Assembly (NCBI RefSeq): GCF_963169125.1
Contig: NC_084797.1
Location: 93,405,868-93,469,867, forward strand
DNA from: Humulus lupulus
Lineage: Eukaryota; Streptophyta; Magnoliopsida; Rosales; Cannabaceae
Direction of reading: 5' to 3'
Length of the DNA stretch: 64,000 nt
Each line of letters starts with the position of its first letter. Position 1 is the first letter of the stretch. Positions 55,269 through 64,000 of this stretch are shown one piece after another. The position numbers and the translations under genes are program-made. The notes beneath the pieces were generated by a model. It made no database searches and was not told the DNA's origin. It saw only the letters and a program-made list of their open reading frames with translations.

Positions 55269-57136
55269 TGTTAGGAAAACTTATACATGATCTTTATTTA
55301 TTTTCATGTAAATCTAATATTAAACAAATTAATATGAGATAACCTAGAACATGTTTCTAAAATTGAATTCAAAGAGAAACAAAGATAAGAATACTTATAG
55401 TATACGCAATGGAATGAAAGAGTCATTCCTTCAGTTTCTCTAACTCTTGTATCATTTCTGTCGCAGAGTATTATCAAGAAACTGAACCATTCTTCTAATT
55501 TCTTCACAATCTTCCAATGTATCCTTAGAATCATCTAGACTAGTGTGTGCAATTCTCAACACATGAGATAGATATAGAGAGAAGAAGAGAAAATAACAAA
55601 GAGGCTTAGAAAAGGACTTGTGTTTAGAGAGAATCTAAAACTATCAGAAAACCAGTGATTAAACTTATCTGTCGTCTCAGAAATCTGAACTTCTGACTTC
55701 TCTCTAAGCACTCATTTTATAGACTCAATTACACCATTTAATTTAATTAAAAAATCAATAAAATAATAGCCAATTTGAAGCCCTAGTTCAAAATTATCAT
55801 GGGCTTTAGGCCCGTGAAATTTCCCATTTGATTATAAGCACATTGGTCTTAAAATCAAGGCCTGTATTATTTTTCACTGATTTAATTAATTAGATAATTA
55901 TTTAAATCCTTTATCAAATTATTTATTTATAATTTGAATCTTGATTTAAACTTATTTATTAATTTAGATACCAATTTATTTTAATTAATAAATCTGCCAT
56001 AATTTCTCTTTTCTTCTCAAAATTACATAACTATGTGAAACTATCCAAAATTGACCTGTTCAACTTTGATAATTCTAATTGATAATTAAATCAATTAATT
56101 GAGACTATCTAGATGATTTTATCCAAGGTACAATGGGGACCATGGGCCTATGAAATCAAGCTCCAATAAGTTATCATAAATCTAACAAATAAATGTACTA
56201 ACTTATTAATTCCTCGTGACTCCACTATAGACTCGGAATTGCTCTCTTGAATTCATAGAACGCTCTATAACAAATATAGATACGCTATTAATTATCCATT
56301 GTTACAACCATAATTGTCACTCAATCCTCTATAGACGGTCTACAATGAGATGAGACTAAAATACCGTTTTACCCCTCATTTTATTTTATCCTTAAAACAC
56401 TTAGTTTCTTGTAAATGATATTTCAGTAAATTAATTTAATTACTGAAATGAGATCTCTATCATTTAACACCTTGAACCAAACTAAAAGGAAACCATCATT
56501 TCACTTATTCATCAGAAGCTATAGATGTTCATATCTATGATTAACACTCCCACTCAATTATACTACTGAGTTCCCAAGATATAAGTATGGGCTAGTCCGT
56601 AGGGTATGCTGGTAACGAACAAGTCAAAGAACTCAAATAATACAATCAGTTAGAATACTAACCACTCAGAATTGAGATTGAATTGACATATGGTCAACTA
56701 TATGATATGACTGGAATAGATAATAACGGTATGTTTACTTATCTTATCAACTGTCAATATCGGTCCAGTCCGATGTAACAAATACATCCGATCTTATCTA
56801 CTTTGCTAATGTTCTGTAAAGAACATAACACTGTAATGTGTAAGTAGATCATATCGTAGATTGGCAAGTCAGTGTAAATCTTGTGCACTGACTAATCTTA
56901 GGACTAACTTATTTTGAACATATAATTATATTTATATTCCACTGTGATTACGTCACTATAAATACGATTAGTTATATGCTCGGGATTTAATAGAAGTTTA
57001 TTTTAAACAAATAATCATGAAAATAAAACATGTGAGCAAAGTGATTGACCAAGTCAAAAAATGATTTCTATTCTTTTATTGATAATAAAATGAGATCAAA
57101 GAATTTGGGTTTTAATTAGGGCATAAAACCCCAACA
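55269..57136 (-). repeat. Solo LTR, same family as the LTR at 2379 (1,868 bp)
   Basis: TGTTAGG ... CCCCAACA on the plus strand with perfect TAGAT duplications (55264-55268, 57137-57141). It aligns with 2379-4220 along its whole length. No PBS or internal sequence adjoins it: both sides are Tat-2. So it is a solo LTR left by recombination within a full element. Confidence 0.93.
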
Positions 57137-57439
57137 TAGATTCCATCCCGAACTCCTCCAGAAAACACCTCGTCCTCCCCTCCATAAACCACAAACCTTG
57201 TTGTCTCGGTTTTCTCTGTAGGCTCCCTGACAAGGTGATCCTTAAATTTGGCGAGGTAGCAGGCCCACAGCTCTGCATCAAGGAAGGAGAAGTCGACTTC
57301 TTGGTTGTAACATCAAACCTGATAGAACATCTCCTCGAGGGATTGATTCAGCGTCGCCTTTTGGTTTTCAACCTCGACCCTGATGAAGTTGTAAAGCATA
57401 TAAAAAAAGGAATATAATAACCAAGGGAAAGAGGACTTA

Positions 57440-58090
57440 CGAGGTCAGTTGAAGTACCGGTGTTTGCAGGTTGCGAACCTGTTCATCATAAAGAACGAGT
57501 CTTTGAAGTCGTTTGGATGACTTAGGCGTTCGATGAAGGGGGGGGGGGTCTTGGGGAATCAAGTGAGATAATAAAATTCATAACCTCCGGTCTTTGTGTT
57601 AGGGTTGGCCTTGAGGCAGAAAAAGTATAGAATATCCTCAGGGATGGGATCTTCCAAACCGTTATTATGGAATAGGTATTTTAACCCCGCGAGGAGGCGG
57701 TAGGTGTTCGGAGGGAGCTAGAATTGGGTGAGCTTCATGTAGTTCATGAAGTCTGAGAAGTACGTTCCCAAAGGAAGGAAGGCCCAACCTTCAGGTGTTT
57801 GTTTCTCCAAGCTTCGAAGTTATCTTCAAGAGGAGTGTAGCTTTGCTCTCCTTGATAAGTCGGGCAAGCATAAAACTTGGAGGTTGTCTTATGCCATGGC
57901 TCTTCAATATGGTGTTCACTTGGGCCATTGAAGTTATTCGAGACACGATCTGCTCTGCCTCGTAAAAACCGTCTGCAGTTGTCTCAACCTCTCTTTCTAG
58001 CACTGGCCCAAAGTTGGGTATTGGGGTCTCATCAACGTTCTGGTTTTAAGAAGGATAACCAACTACCGCTTGGGTTCGATGACTCATGTT
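57440..58090 (-). pseudogene. Tat-2 antisense ORF remnant
   Basis: On the minus strand from about 58090: MSHRTQAVVGYPS then a stop; FGPVLEREVETTADGFYEAE and QIVSRITSMAQV (about 58000-57930); after a frame shift WAFLPLGTYFSDFMNYMKLT, NTYRLLAGLKYLFHNNGLED, YFFCLKANPN and NDFKDSFFMMNRFATCKHRY (to about 57450), then a GTAAGT donor near 57440. The layout of this block resembles the folded part of the Tat-1 aORF (a PLHPFY-like segment, then a helix, then the F-x-L-K-x-N-P motif), so I take it for a divergent homologue. Stops make it a pseudogene. A run of ten or eleven G at 57538-57548 disturbs the frame. Confidence 0.6.
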
Positions 58091-59180
58091 GATTTGGTTT
58101 GGAGAAATAATTTAGTTCGCATGGGTATATACTAGTGTTAACTGTTAGAGGGCGACCTAAGGATATGGCTCTGGGATATGGTTAAGAGTTTCAAGTAAAC
58201 TGGTTGTGTAAATGACCATGAGTGAGTTACTAGATAACTCGACCTTAATATATGGGATGGAAATCTAAGTCTTACGAGCTAAAACATCCTATATTAGCTA
58301 AAGGTGGGTATGGAACATGTGTACGTGGATTCACACATGCCCCTAACTCATGCACTCTATCCTCGGGAAGTATTGTCACCTCGGAAATCACGTGTCTGAA
58401 ATCCAAGTTTGGAAAGCGGTTTTAATGCAATAAAACCACTTGAATAACGTAACCTACAAGCTACCTAGTTTTCAGATTCTAACCCAGAAATTACCCTAAA
58501 AACTTGCCCAAATTGTTCTTGATCAGAATCCAAAAACCCAAAAAAATGCCTAAAAATTTACCTATCATGTTTTTCCATTATCCCATATACTACCACACCC
58601 ACAGGCGATGCTTAAACACTATGTGCATTCGAAGTAAGTTTTCTAAATGGAAACAATGCGCGAAGAACGTAAAAGCATACATGCATTTCAGGAAAGAAAT
58701 AAAAAAATATATATAAATAATGCAGCAGCAAAGAATTAAAGGCAATAATAGTCGATGAAGAGGGATGTGATTGAAGACGAAACTTGAAGAACTGGAAGCA
58801 CCGATTTGTTGAATCAAGAAAATAAATGCTTGAAGGTTTCGAAATAAATAGAGAGAAAATGGGAAATAAGTTTTGCAAGAAAAATGAAAAAGAGGAAATC
58901 AGGTTGATCAGAAAGGGCATATATAGAGGGTAAGCCCAGGGGAAATCTAAGACTGTTCGATTAAGGAAATTTTAGATCGAATGGCCATAATTAAATAGGC
59001 GAAACAATGGCAAAAAAGGTGAAAATGCAACTATCATAGTACTTGGGAACCCGAACAGACGCCTATCAGAGCGAGATACGTGTCAAAGTACTAGAGAGGG
59101 TAGGTGAGCACGTTTCCTAAGGAAGAAGTGGAACAACCTCTACTGTGCTTGTCAAAGGTTGGGGTGATGTCATACACGAG
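58091..59180 (-). other. Leader/promoter region of the Tat-2 antisense ORF
   Basis: Between the aORF remnant and the PPT. A TATATA box lies at 58920-58925 (minus strand reads CTCTATATATGCCC), at a place comparable to the aORF TATA boxes of Tat-1 and Tat-3. I find no telo-box here. The rest is non-coding. Confidence 0.4.
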
Positions 59181-59181
59181 C

Positions 59182-59199
59182 AAAGGCTTGGGGGGGAAA
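59182..59199 (+). other. Polypurine tract of Tat-2
   Basis: AAAGGCTTGGGGGGGAAA directly before the 3' LTR, similar to the Tat-1 and Tat-3 tracts. Confidence 0.8.
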
Positions 59200-59819
59200 T
59201 ATTGTACCTGAAAAACACGAGCTAACACGTCCTACTCACGGTATAGTTGTGCAACGTTTAATGAAGCTCTCGTTAGTCCCAAGGTCATGGTACAAGCTCC
59301 CTGGTGCTTGGATCGTTCTAAGCATAGATCGACCAAGAAATTGAAGAGGTCGTGTAGCTAGACCGCTAGGTTGCCTAGACATAGCTCGAGTAACCTGGAA
59401 TGTAGATCGACTTATCCTAGAATCCCTTAGCTCGCGTAGTAAGTTTTCAGCTCGCCGCCGACCTACGAAAGACATAGATACGGATCCCTGAAGACTCATG
59501 ATTCATGTTCGTATTTAGAATATTGTAATCTTGCCTAATAAATATATAATATCAGACAAACAATATGTTAAATGTAAAAATGGGAAATTACCAAATTTTG
59601 TAAGTTATCCAAACCTGTCAAATAATTTCCTATAAATAGACAGGGAATGGATAAACAATTCTCTTTAGAGAGATACACTAATAATACATACTTGTAGACT
59701 AGGTAAATTTTAACCACTGAACCACATATTATTGTGTGTGTTCTTTCTATACAGTTTTGTGCAAGCCTAATTCTCTTGTGAGTTTTTTAATTCTAAGTTG
59801 ACGAAAAACCCCTTCAACA
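59200..59819 (+). repeat. Tat-2 3' LTR
   Basis: 620 bp, TATTGTACCTG (TGTTG with one change) to CCTTCAACA; CCTATAAATAG TATA box near 59631. Clearly diverged from the 5' LTR, consistent with Tat-2 being the oldest large element here. Confidence 0.88.
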
Positions 59820-59824
59820 AAAAC

Positions 59825-60094
59825 CATACAATACAAGCATGGATTCAAAAAATTTAAACTGGTAATTTAAATTAAAATTTCAAATTTTTTATTGAAATTG
59901 GGATTTCATTTAATATAATATCTATATTTTATAAAATTAATTTATATATATTTTTCAAAAAGATGTCAATGTGGACTTAATAATAATTAAAATTTAAGAA
60001 CAACAGTGAAAATGCAATTACTTTTTTATTTTTATTTTAGTTGGAGTGTAAAAACTTCACTAAAATAACAAAAACATAATTTTAATTGAGAAAA
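59825..60094. other. AT-rich spacer
   Basis: Between Tat-2 and the foldback element. I see nothing recognisable in it. Confidence 0.5.
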
Positions 60095-61959
60095 TTGAGT
60101 TTTTATGCTTAATGAGGTGTACTAAATAAAAAAAAATGCTAGGCTTTCTAATCATTTAAAAAAAATGCTAAATCTTTTGACAATACTCAAAATACCCATC
60201 CCATAATTTTTCTATCCACTTCCTCTTCTCTCTTCCCTCTCTCTCCCTCAACCCATTCCTCTCAACTCTCTCTCTAGAAAAAAATTCATGGGTAAGGTAA
60301 AATATAAAAGAACTCAATGTAATAGCAAGTATTCCTTACTTAGGACACTAAAATATTGCATTTCGAACAGATCTGGACATGATTTTTGAGTTTTTTTTGC
60401 GATTTTTTTTTTTCAGATCTGAAACTTTGAAATCTGCAGAAAATTGACGTGGTTCGATGGTAGTTCGATGCCAGCTCGATGAGGCCTTCAAAATCAAGAT
60501 TTTTATGAAAAAATCAATGTTGCTCGATGGTGGCTCGATGATGGTTCGATGGTGTTCGATGCGATTCTTGCAAGATACATAATTTTTCACTCGGGTGTCC
60601 GTTTGGGGTGCTTTTTTTTGGTATTTTTTCAAGATCTACACGTTTGAGATGTGTATATACACATTTGGTAAATATAAATCTTGAAAAAAAAATGACAAAT
60701 GCAAAACATACCTCATGTTCAAGATATGTTTTGGTATGTTTTCAAGTTCTAAACTTTGAAAATGTGTATTTGAACATCTAAAACGTGTAGATCTAAAAAA
60801 AAAACCAAAATAAAAAAATAAATCATCCCAAACGGACACCCAAGTGAAAAATTATGTCTCTTACAAGAATTGCATCGAACCACCATCTAGCAACCATCGA
60901 ATCACCATCGAGCAACCATCGAACCACCATCGAGCAACGTTGATTTTTTCATGAAAATATTGATTTTGAAGGCCCCATCGAGGTAACATCGAACACCATC
61001 GAGCAACCATCGAGTTGGACATGATTTTTGAGTTATTTTTCAGATTTGAAACTCTGAAATATGTAGAAAATTTACTTTGCTCGATGGTGTTCGATACCAG
61101 CTTGATGGGGCCTTCAAAATCAATATTTTCATGAAAAAATTGAGATTTCTCGATGGTGGTTTGATGGTTGCTCGATGGTGGTTCGATGCAATTCTTGTAA
61201 GAGATATAATTTTTCACTTGGGTGTCCGTTTGAGATGATTTTTTTTTTATTTTGGGTATTTTTTTTGAGATCTACACGTTTTAGATGTTCACATATACAT
61301 TTTCAAAGTTTAGAACTTGAAAACATACCAAAACATATCTTGAACATGAGTTATGTTTTGCATTTGTCATTTTTTTTCAAGATTTATATTTCCCAAGTGT
61401 GTGTATACATATCTCAAACGTGTAGATCTTGAAAAAATACCCAAAATAAAAAAAATCACCCCAAATGGACACCCGAGTGAAAAATTATGTATCTTGCAAG
61501 AATTGCATCGAACACCATTGAACTACCATCAAACCTCCATCGAGCCACCATCGAGCAACATCGATTTTTTCATGAAAATCTTGATTTTGAAGGCCCCATC
61601 GAGCTGGCATCGAGCACCATCGAACCACGTCGATTTTCTGCCGATTTCAAAGTTTCAGATCTGAAAAATAATCGCAATAAAAATCCAAAAATCATGCCCA
61701 GATCTGTTCAAAATATAGTATTTTAGTGTCCTAAGTGGGAAATACTGGCCGTTCCATTGATTTCTATGATATTTTACTTTACGCATGAATTTTTTTTCTT
61801 GAGAAGGAGTTGAGAGGAATGAGGTGAGGGAGAGAAGAAAAAAAGAATGGAAAGGGATGGGAAAAATTATAAAAAGATATTTTGAATAATATCAAAAATA
61901 TAAGATTTTTGCTAGCATCTTTTTTTATTTATACAAGCTTGTCAAGCATAAAAACTCAA
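60095..61959. mobile_element. Foldback-type DNA element, 1.87 kb, inverted repeats within inverted repeats
   Basis: The ends TTGAGTTTTTATGCTT (60095-60110) and AAGCATAAAAACTCAA (61944-61959) are inverted copies, and almost the whole element is a palindrome centred near 61040: for example GGACACTAAAATATTGCATT (60342) against TAGTATTTTAGTGTCC (61711-61726), and TTCCTCTCAACTC against GAGTTGAGAGGAA. Each half is itself an inverted repeat, centred near 60720 and 61345 (AGATCTACACGTTT with AAACGTGTAGATCT). Flanking AATTGAGAAAAT and AATTTGGAAAAT agree at 10 of 12 bases and may be a target duplication. No transposase is present, so it would be non-autonomous, perhaps MULE-related; that is inference. 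Confidence 0.7.
60873..60938 (+). repeat. Tandem repeat, six 11-bp units
   Basis: CATCGAACCAC and CATCGAGCAAC-type units follow each other six times without a gap, inside the foldback element. Inverted and shorter versions occur at about 60520-60560, 61150-61185 and 61505-61560. Confidence 0.85.
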
Positions 61960-62132
61960 ATTTGGAAAATAGAGATAGAATAACTAAAGAAAAGAAAATG
62001 GTCTTTAGGGTTTAAGAAGAAAGCGACCTAAATTCTTGCTCCTAATTCCCACTTCCAGAAACGCAAACGAAGAGTTTGCGTCTGGGGTTGAAGCTTCTAG
62101 ATTAATTCTGTGTGTGAAAGAGAAACTCTCTA
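61960..62132 (+). promoter_or_regulatory. Upstream region of the helicase gene with telo-box
   Basis: The 170 bp between the foldback element and the start codon must hold the 5' UTR and perhaps the core promoter. TTAGGGTTT at 62005-62013 is the telo-box (AAACCCTAA on the other strand), typical of ribosome-biogenesis genes, which fits the predicted product. I see no convincing TATA box in this short stretch. Confidence 0.55.
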
Positions 62133-63936
62133 ATGGCGGAGCGCAGAGGTAAACGGACTCAGGTTCAAGTGAGCTCAAAAGCAGATTTAAAGCGGTTGGA
62201 GAATCAGAAGAAGAAGGCCAAGTCCGGAGGTTTTGAGTCATTGGGTCTGAGCCCCAGTGTCTTCCGAGGAATCAGGCGCAAGGGCTACATCGTCCCAACT
62301 CCCATTCAGAGGAAAACCATGCCTCTCATCCTCGCCGGAAACGACGTCGTAGCCATGGCCCGTACCGGTTCCGGCAAGACCGCCGCTTTTCTTGTTCCCA
62401 TGATTGAGCGTTTGAAGCAGCACGTTCCTCAGAGCGGCGTTAGAGCTCTAATCCTTTCTCCTACCAGGGATTTGGCGCTTCAGACGCTCAAGTTCACCAA
62501 GGAGCTCGGACGCTTCACTGGTATTCCTTTTACAGAATTCTTCCGCATTTGGTTATAGAATAATATCTTTAGTTTCATTTTACTTGTGTTTTTGGGGGTT
62601 TTATTTTTATAAAATTGTGATGCTTAAATTTGTCAAATTCTGTTGTAAATGGGTTGATTGGAGTTCTCTTCAAAAATTATGTGGAGTAAAATTTTGAAAT
62701 GTCATGTGTATGATAATTTGTAAATGAGAGGCACTGGACTTAAATTTAACTTTTTTTTCTAATATTTATTCCAGATCTTCGTATAAGCTTACTAGTTGGA
62801 GGTGATAGTATGGAAAGTCAGTTTGAAGAGTTAGCCCAATATCCTGATATCATAATTGCAACTCCTGGTAGGCTCATGCACCATTTGTCCGAGGTGGATG
62901 ACATGTCACTGCGCACTGTGGAATACGTTGTTTTTGATGAAGCTGATTGTCTATTTGGCATGGGTTTTGCTGAGCAGCTGCATAAGATTCTTGCGCAGCT
63001 GAGCGAAAATCGTCAGACTTTGCTTTTTAGTGCAACATTACCTAGTGCCCTTGCTGAGTTTGCAAAGGCTGGTTTGCGAGACCCTCTGCTTGTGCGGCTT
63101 GATTTGGAGACTAAGATTAGCCCGGATTTGAAACTTGCATTTTTCACCTTAAGACATGAAGAAAAAAATGCAGCTTTACTTTATTTGGTAAGGGAACAAA
63201 TCAGCTCTGATAAGCAGACACTAATATTTGTGTCCACGAAGCATCATGTTGAGTTCCTTAATATGTTGTTTAGGGAAGAGGGTATTGAGCCTTCTGTATG
63301 TTATGGTGATATGGACCAAGATGCTCGCAAGATTAATATATCAAGGTTTAGGGCAAGGAAAACTATGTTTCTGATTGTGACTGATGTTGCAGCCAGGGGC
63401 ATTGATATTCCATTGCTTGATAATGTCATAAATTGGGACTTTCCTCCAAAGCCTAAAATTTTTGTTCATCGCGTTGGACGAGCTGCCAGGGCTGGTCGAA
63501 AGGGTACTGCATTTTCTTTTGTGACCACTGAGGATATGCCTTATCTTTTGGATCTTCATCTATTTCTCTCAAAACCAATTTGGCCCGCACCTGCTGAGGA
63601 GGAAGTTCTGGATGATATGGATGGTGTTTTGTCCAAAATTGATGATGCAATTGCAAATGGAGAAACAGTTTATGGGCGCTTTCCCCAGACAGTAATTGAT
63701 CTTGTTTCAGATAGAATCAGGGAAGTCATTGACTCCTCTGCCGAATTGAGTTCTTTGATGAAAACCTGTGTAAATGCATTTCGATTGTATTCAAAGACAA
63801 AACCAGCACCTGCAAAGGAATCCATTAGAAGATCAAAGGAATTGCCTCCTGAAGGGTTGCATCCAATGTTCAAAAATGTTCTTGCTGGTGGAGAGTTAAT
63901 GGCACTGGCCTTTTCTGAGCGTTTAAAGACTTTTAG
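62133..63936 (+). CDS. RH29: DEAD-box ATP-dependent RNA helicase, DBP10/DDX54/RH29 type (5' part; continues beyond the window)
   Basis: Nuclear/nucleolar DEAD-box helicase whose yeast and human relatives (Dbp10, DDX54) act in 60S ribosome subunit assembly. Exons 62133-62520 and 62775-63936 join in phase (intron GT..AG) to about 516 residues, and a donor GT at 63937 leads into an intron leaving the window. All helicase motifs are present: Q motif near 34-60 (GGFESLGLS...PTPIQR), I ARTGSGKT (76-83), Ia SPTRDLAL (109-116), Ib TPGR (159-162), II DEAD (184-187), III SAT (215-217), IV LIFVSTK (279-285), [10 protein letters not shown] (332-340), [12 protein letters not shown] (361-370). The short basic N-terminus and the segment after motif VI fit the RH29 family; the family's C-terminal domain is off-window. 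The start is the first ATG of the frame, with a stop-rich leader before it. No defects seen. Confidence 0.93.
62521..62774 (+). other. RH29: Intron 1 of the helicase gene
   Basis: It begins GTATTCC after ...CTTCACTG and ends in TTATTCCAG before ATCTTCG; 254 bp, T-rich. Splicing restores the expected [14 protein letters not shown] junction. Confidence 0.92.
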
Positions 63937-64000
63937 GTTAGGAATATAGCTTTACTCATTTTTCCATGCCTTTTGTTTCTTTCCGAATTCCGAGATTTTA

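Larger units (their letters stand above)
23788..59819 (+). mobile_element. Tat-2: old Tat-lineage retrotransposon expanded to 36 kb by nested insertions
   Basis: LTR ends are TGTTG ... CAACA; the left LTR starts at 23788 and the right LTR ends at 59819, flanked by AAAAT (23783-23787) and AAAAC (59820-59824), a target duplication with one C/T change. Removing the four first-level insertions leaves about 8.6 kb in this order: LTR, PBS, gag (30728-31859, 41276 onward), protease and RT (to 43753, from 53744), integrase C-terminus (to 54525), antisense ORF remnant (57440-58090), PPT and LTR. The RT halves rejoin at FMDAYS / GYNQI, showing one original frame. Much of RNase H and integrase is deleted. 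Confidence 0.85.

Noticed and set aside
2379..57136. The LTRs at 2379-4220 and 55269-57136 as the two LTRs of one 55-kb element
   Set aside because: The right copy has its own perfect TAGAT duplication within Tat-2, and the left copy has a PBS pointing left, away from it. They are separate insertions of one family.
60348..61726. Open frames of 60-120 codons across 60348-61726 as genes
   Set aside because: They read through the inverted repeats on both strands with the same low-complexity peptides (Ile-Glu, His-Arg); a palindrome gives mirrored frames without coding.
1..64000. tRNA, rRNA, snoRNA genes or CRISPR arrays
   Set aside because: I looked for tRNA box A/B pairs and regularly spaced repeats by eye; the only tRNA-like strings are retrotransposon primer sites and the only regular tandem array is the 11-bp repeat at 60873.

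Overview
This is plant nuclear DNA, from a eudicot by its overall character; I cannot name the species from sequence alone. It is one of those gene-poor stretches made almost wholly of LTR retrotransposons inserted into each other. The only clear host gene is at the right edge: the 5' half of a DEAD-box RNA helicase of the DBP10/DDX54/RH29 type (62133 onward), with a telo-box upstream of its start codon. There is no bacterial, organellar or CRISPR content.

Left block (1-22015). A Ty3/gypsy chromovirus of the Tekay/Del type ('Tekay-1', + strand) enters the window already broken by an unclassified non-coding LTR element on the minus strand (internal region 1-2378, LTR 2379-4220). Its decayed gag-pol runs 4221-8005 and its 3' LTR starts at 8043. 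That LTR is split by an 11.6-kb Ty3/gypsy Tat-lineage element ('Tat-1', minus strand, 8514-20150) with identical-length 590-bp LTRs, a perfect GGTAG target duplication, a mostly readable gag-pol on the minus strand, and a spliced antisense ORF on the plus strand. The Tekay-1 LTR resumes at 20151 and ends at 22015.

Middle spacer (22016-23787). It holds a roughly 1.1-kb DNA transposon with long terminal inverted repeats and a GC-richer core (22460-23555), a Pack-MULE candidate.

Right block (23788-59819). All of it is one old Tat element ('Tat-2', + strand, net about 8.6 kb) swollen to 36 kb by insertions: a Ty1/copia element in its 5' LTR (24224-30418, TSD ATAAA); a full-length Tekay element in gag ('Tekay-2', 31865-41270, TSD ATAAC); a solo LTR inside reverse transcriptase ('solo-E', 43754-53738), itself hit by two Tekay-type solo LTRs (43777-45945, 46187-48254) and by an internally deleted Tat element ('Tat-3', 48939-52769, TSD AAGGG); and a solo LTR of the same family as the one at 2379 (55269-57136, TSD TAGAT). 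The boundaries rest on terminal motifs and target-site duplications read directly from the sequence.

Far right (59820-64000). A 1.87-kb foldback element with nested inverted repeats (60095-61959) lies about 170 bp upstream of the helicase start codon.

The most notable biology is the antisense ORF carried by the Tat elements. It is spliced, has its own TATA box and, in two copies, a telo-box in its leader, and it survives in Tat-3 although almost all of gag-pol is gone. I see no wholly new system; extra antisense ORFs in Tat elements are known, but the host-like promoter and the derivative that keeps only this ORF deserve a closer look.
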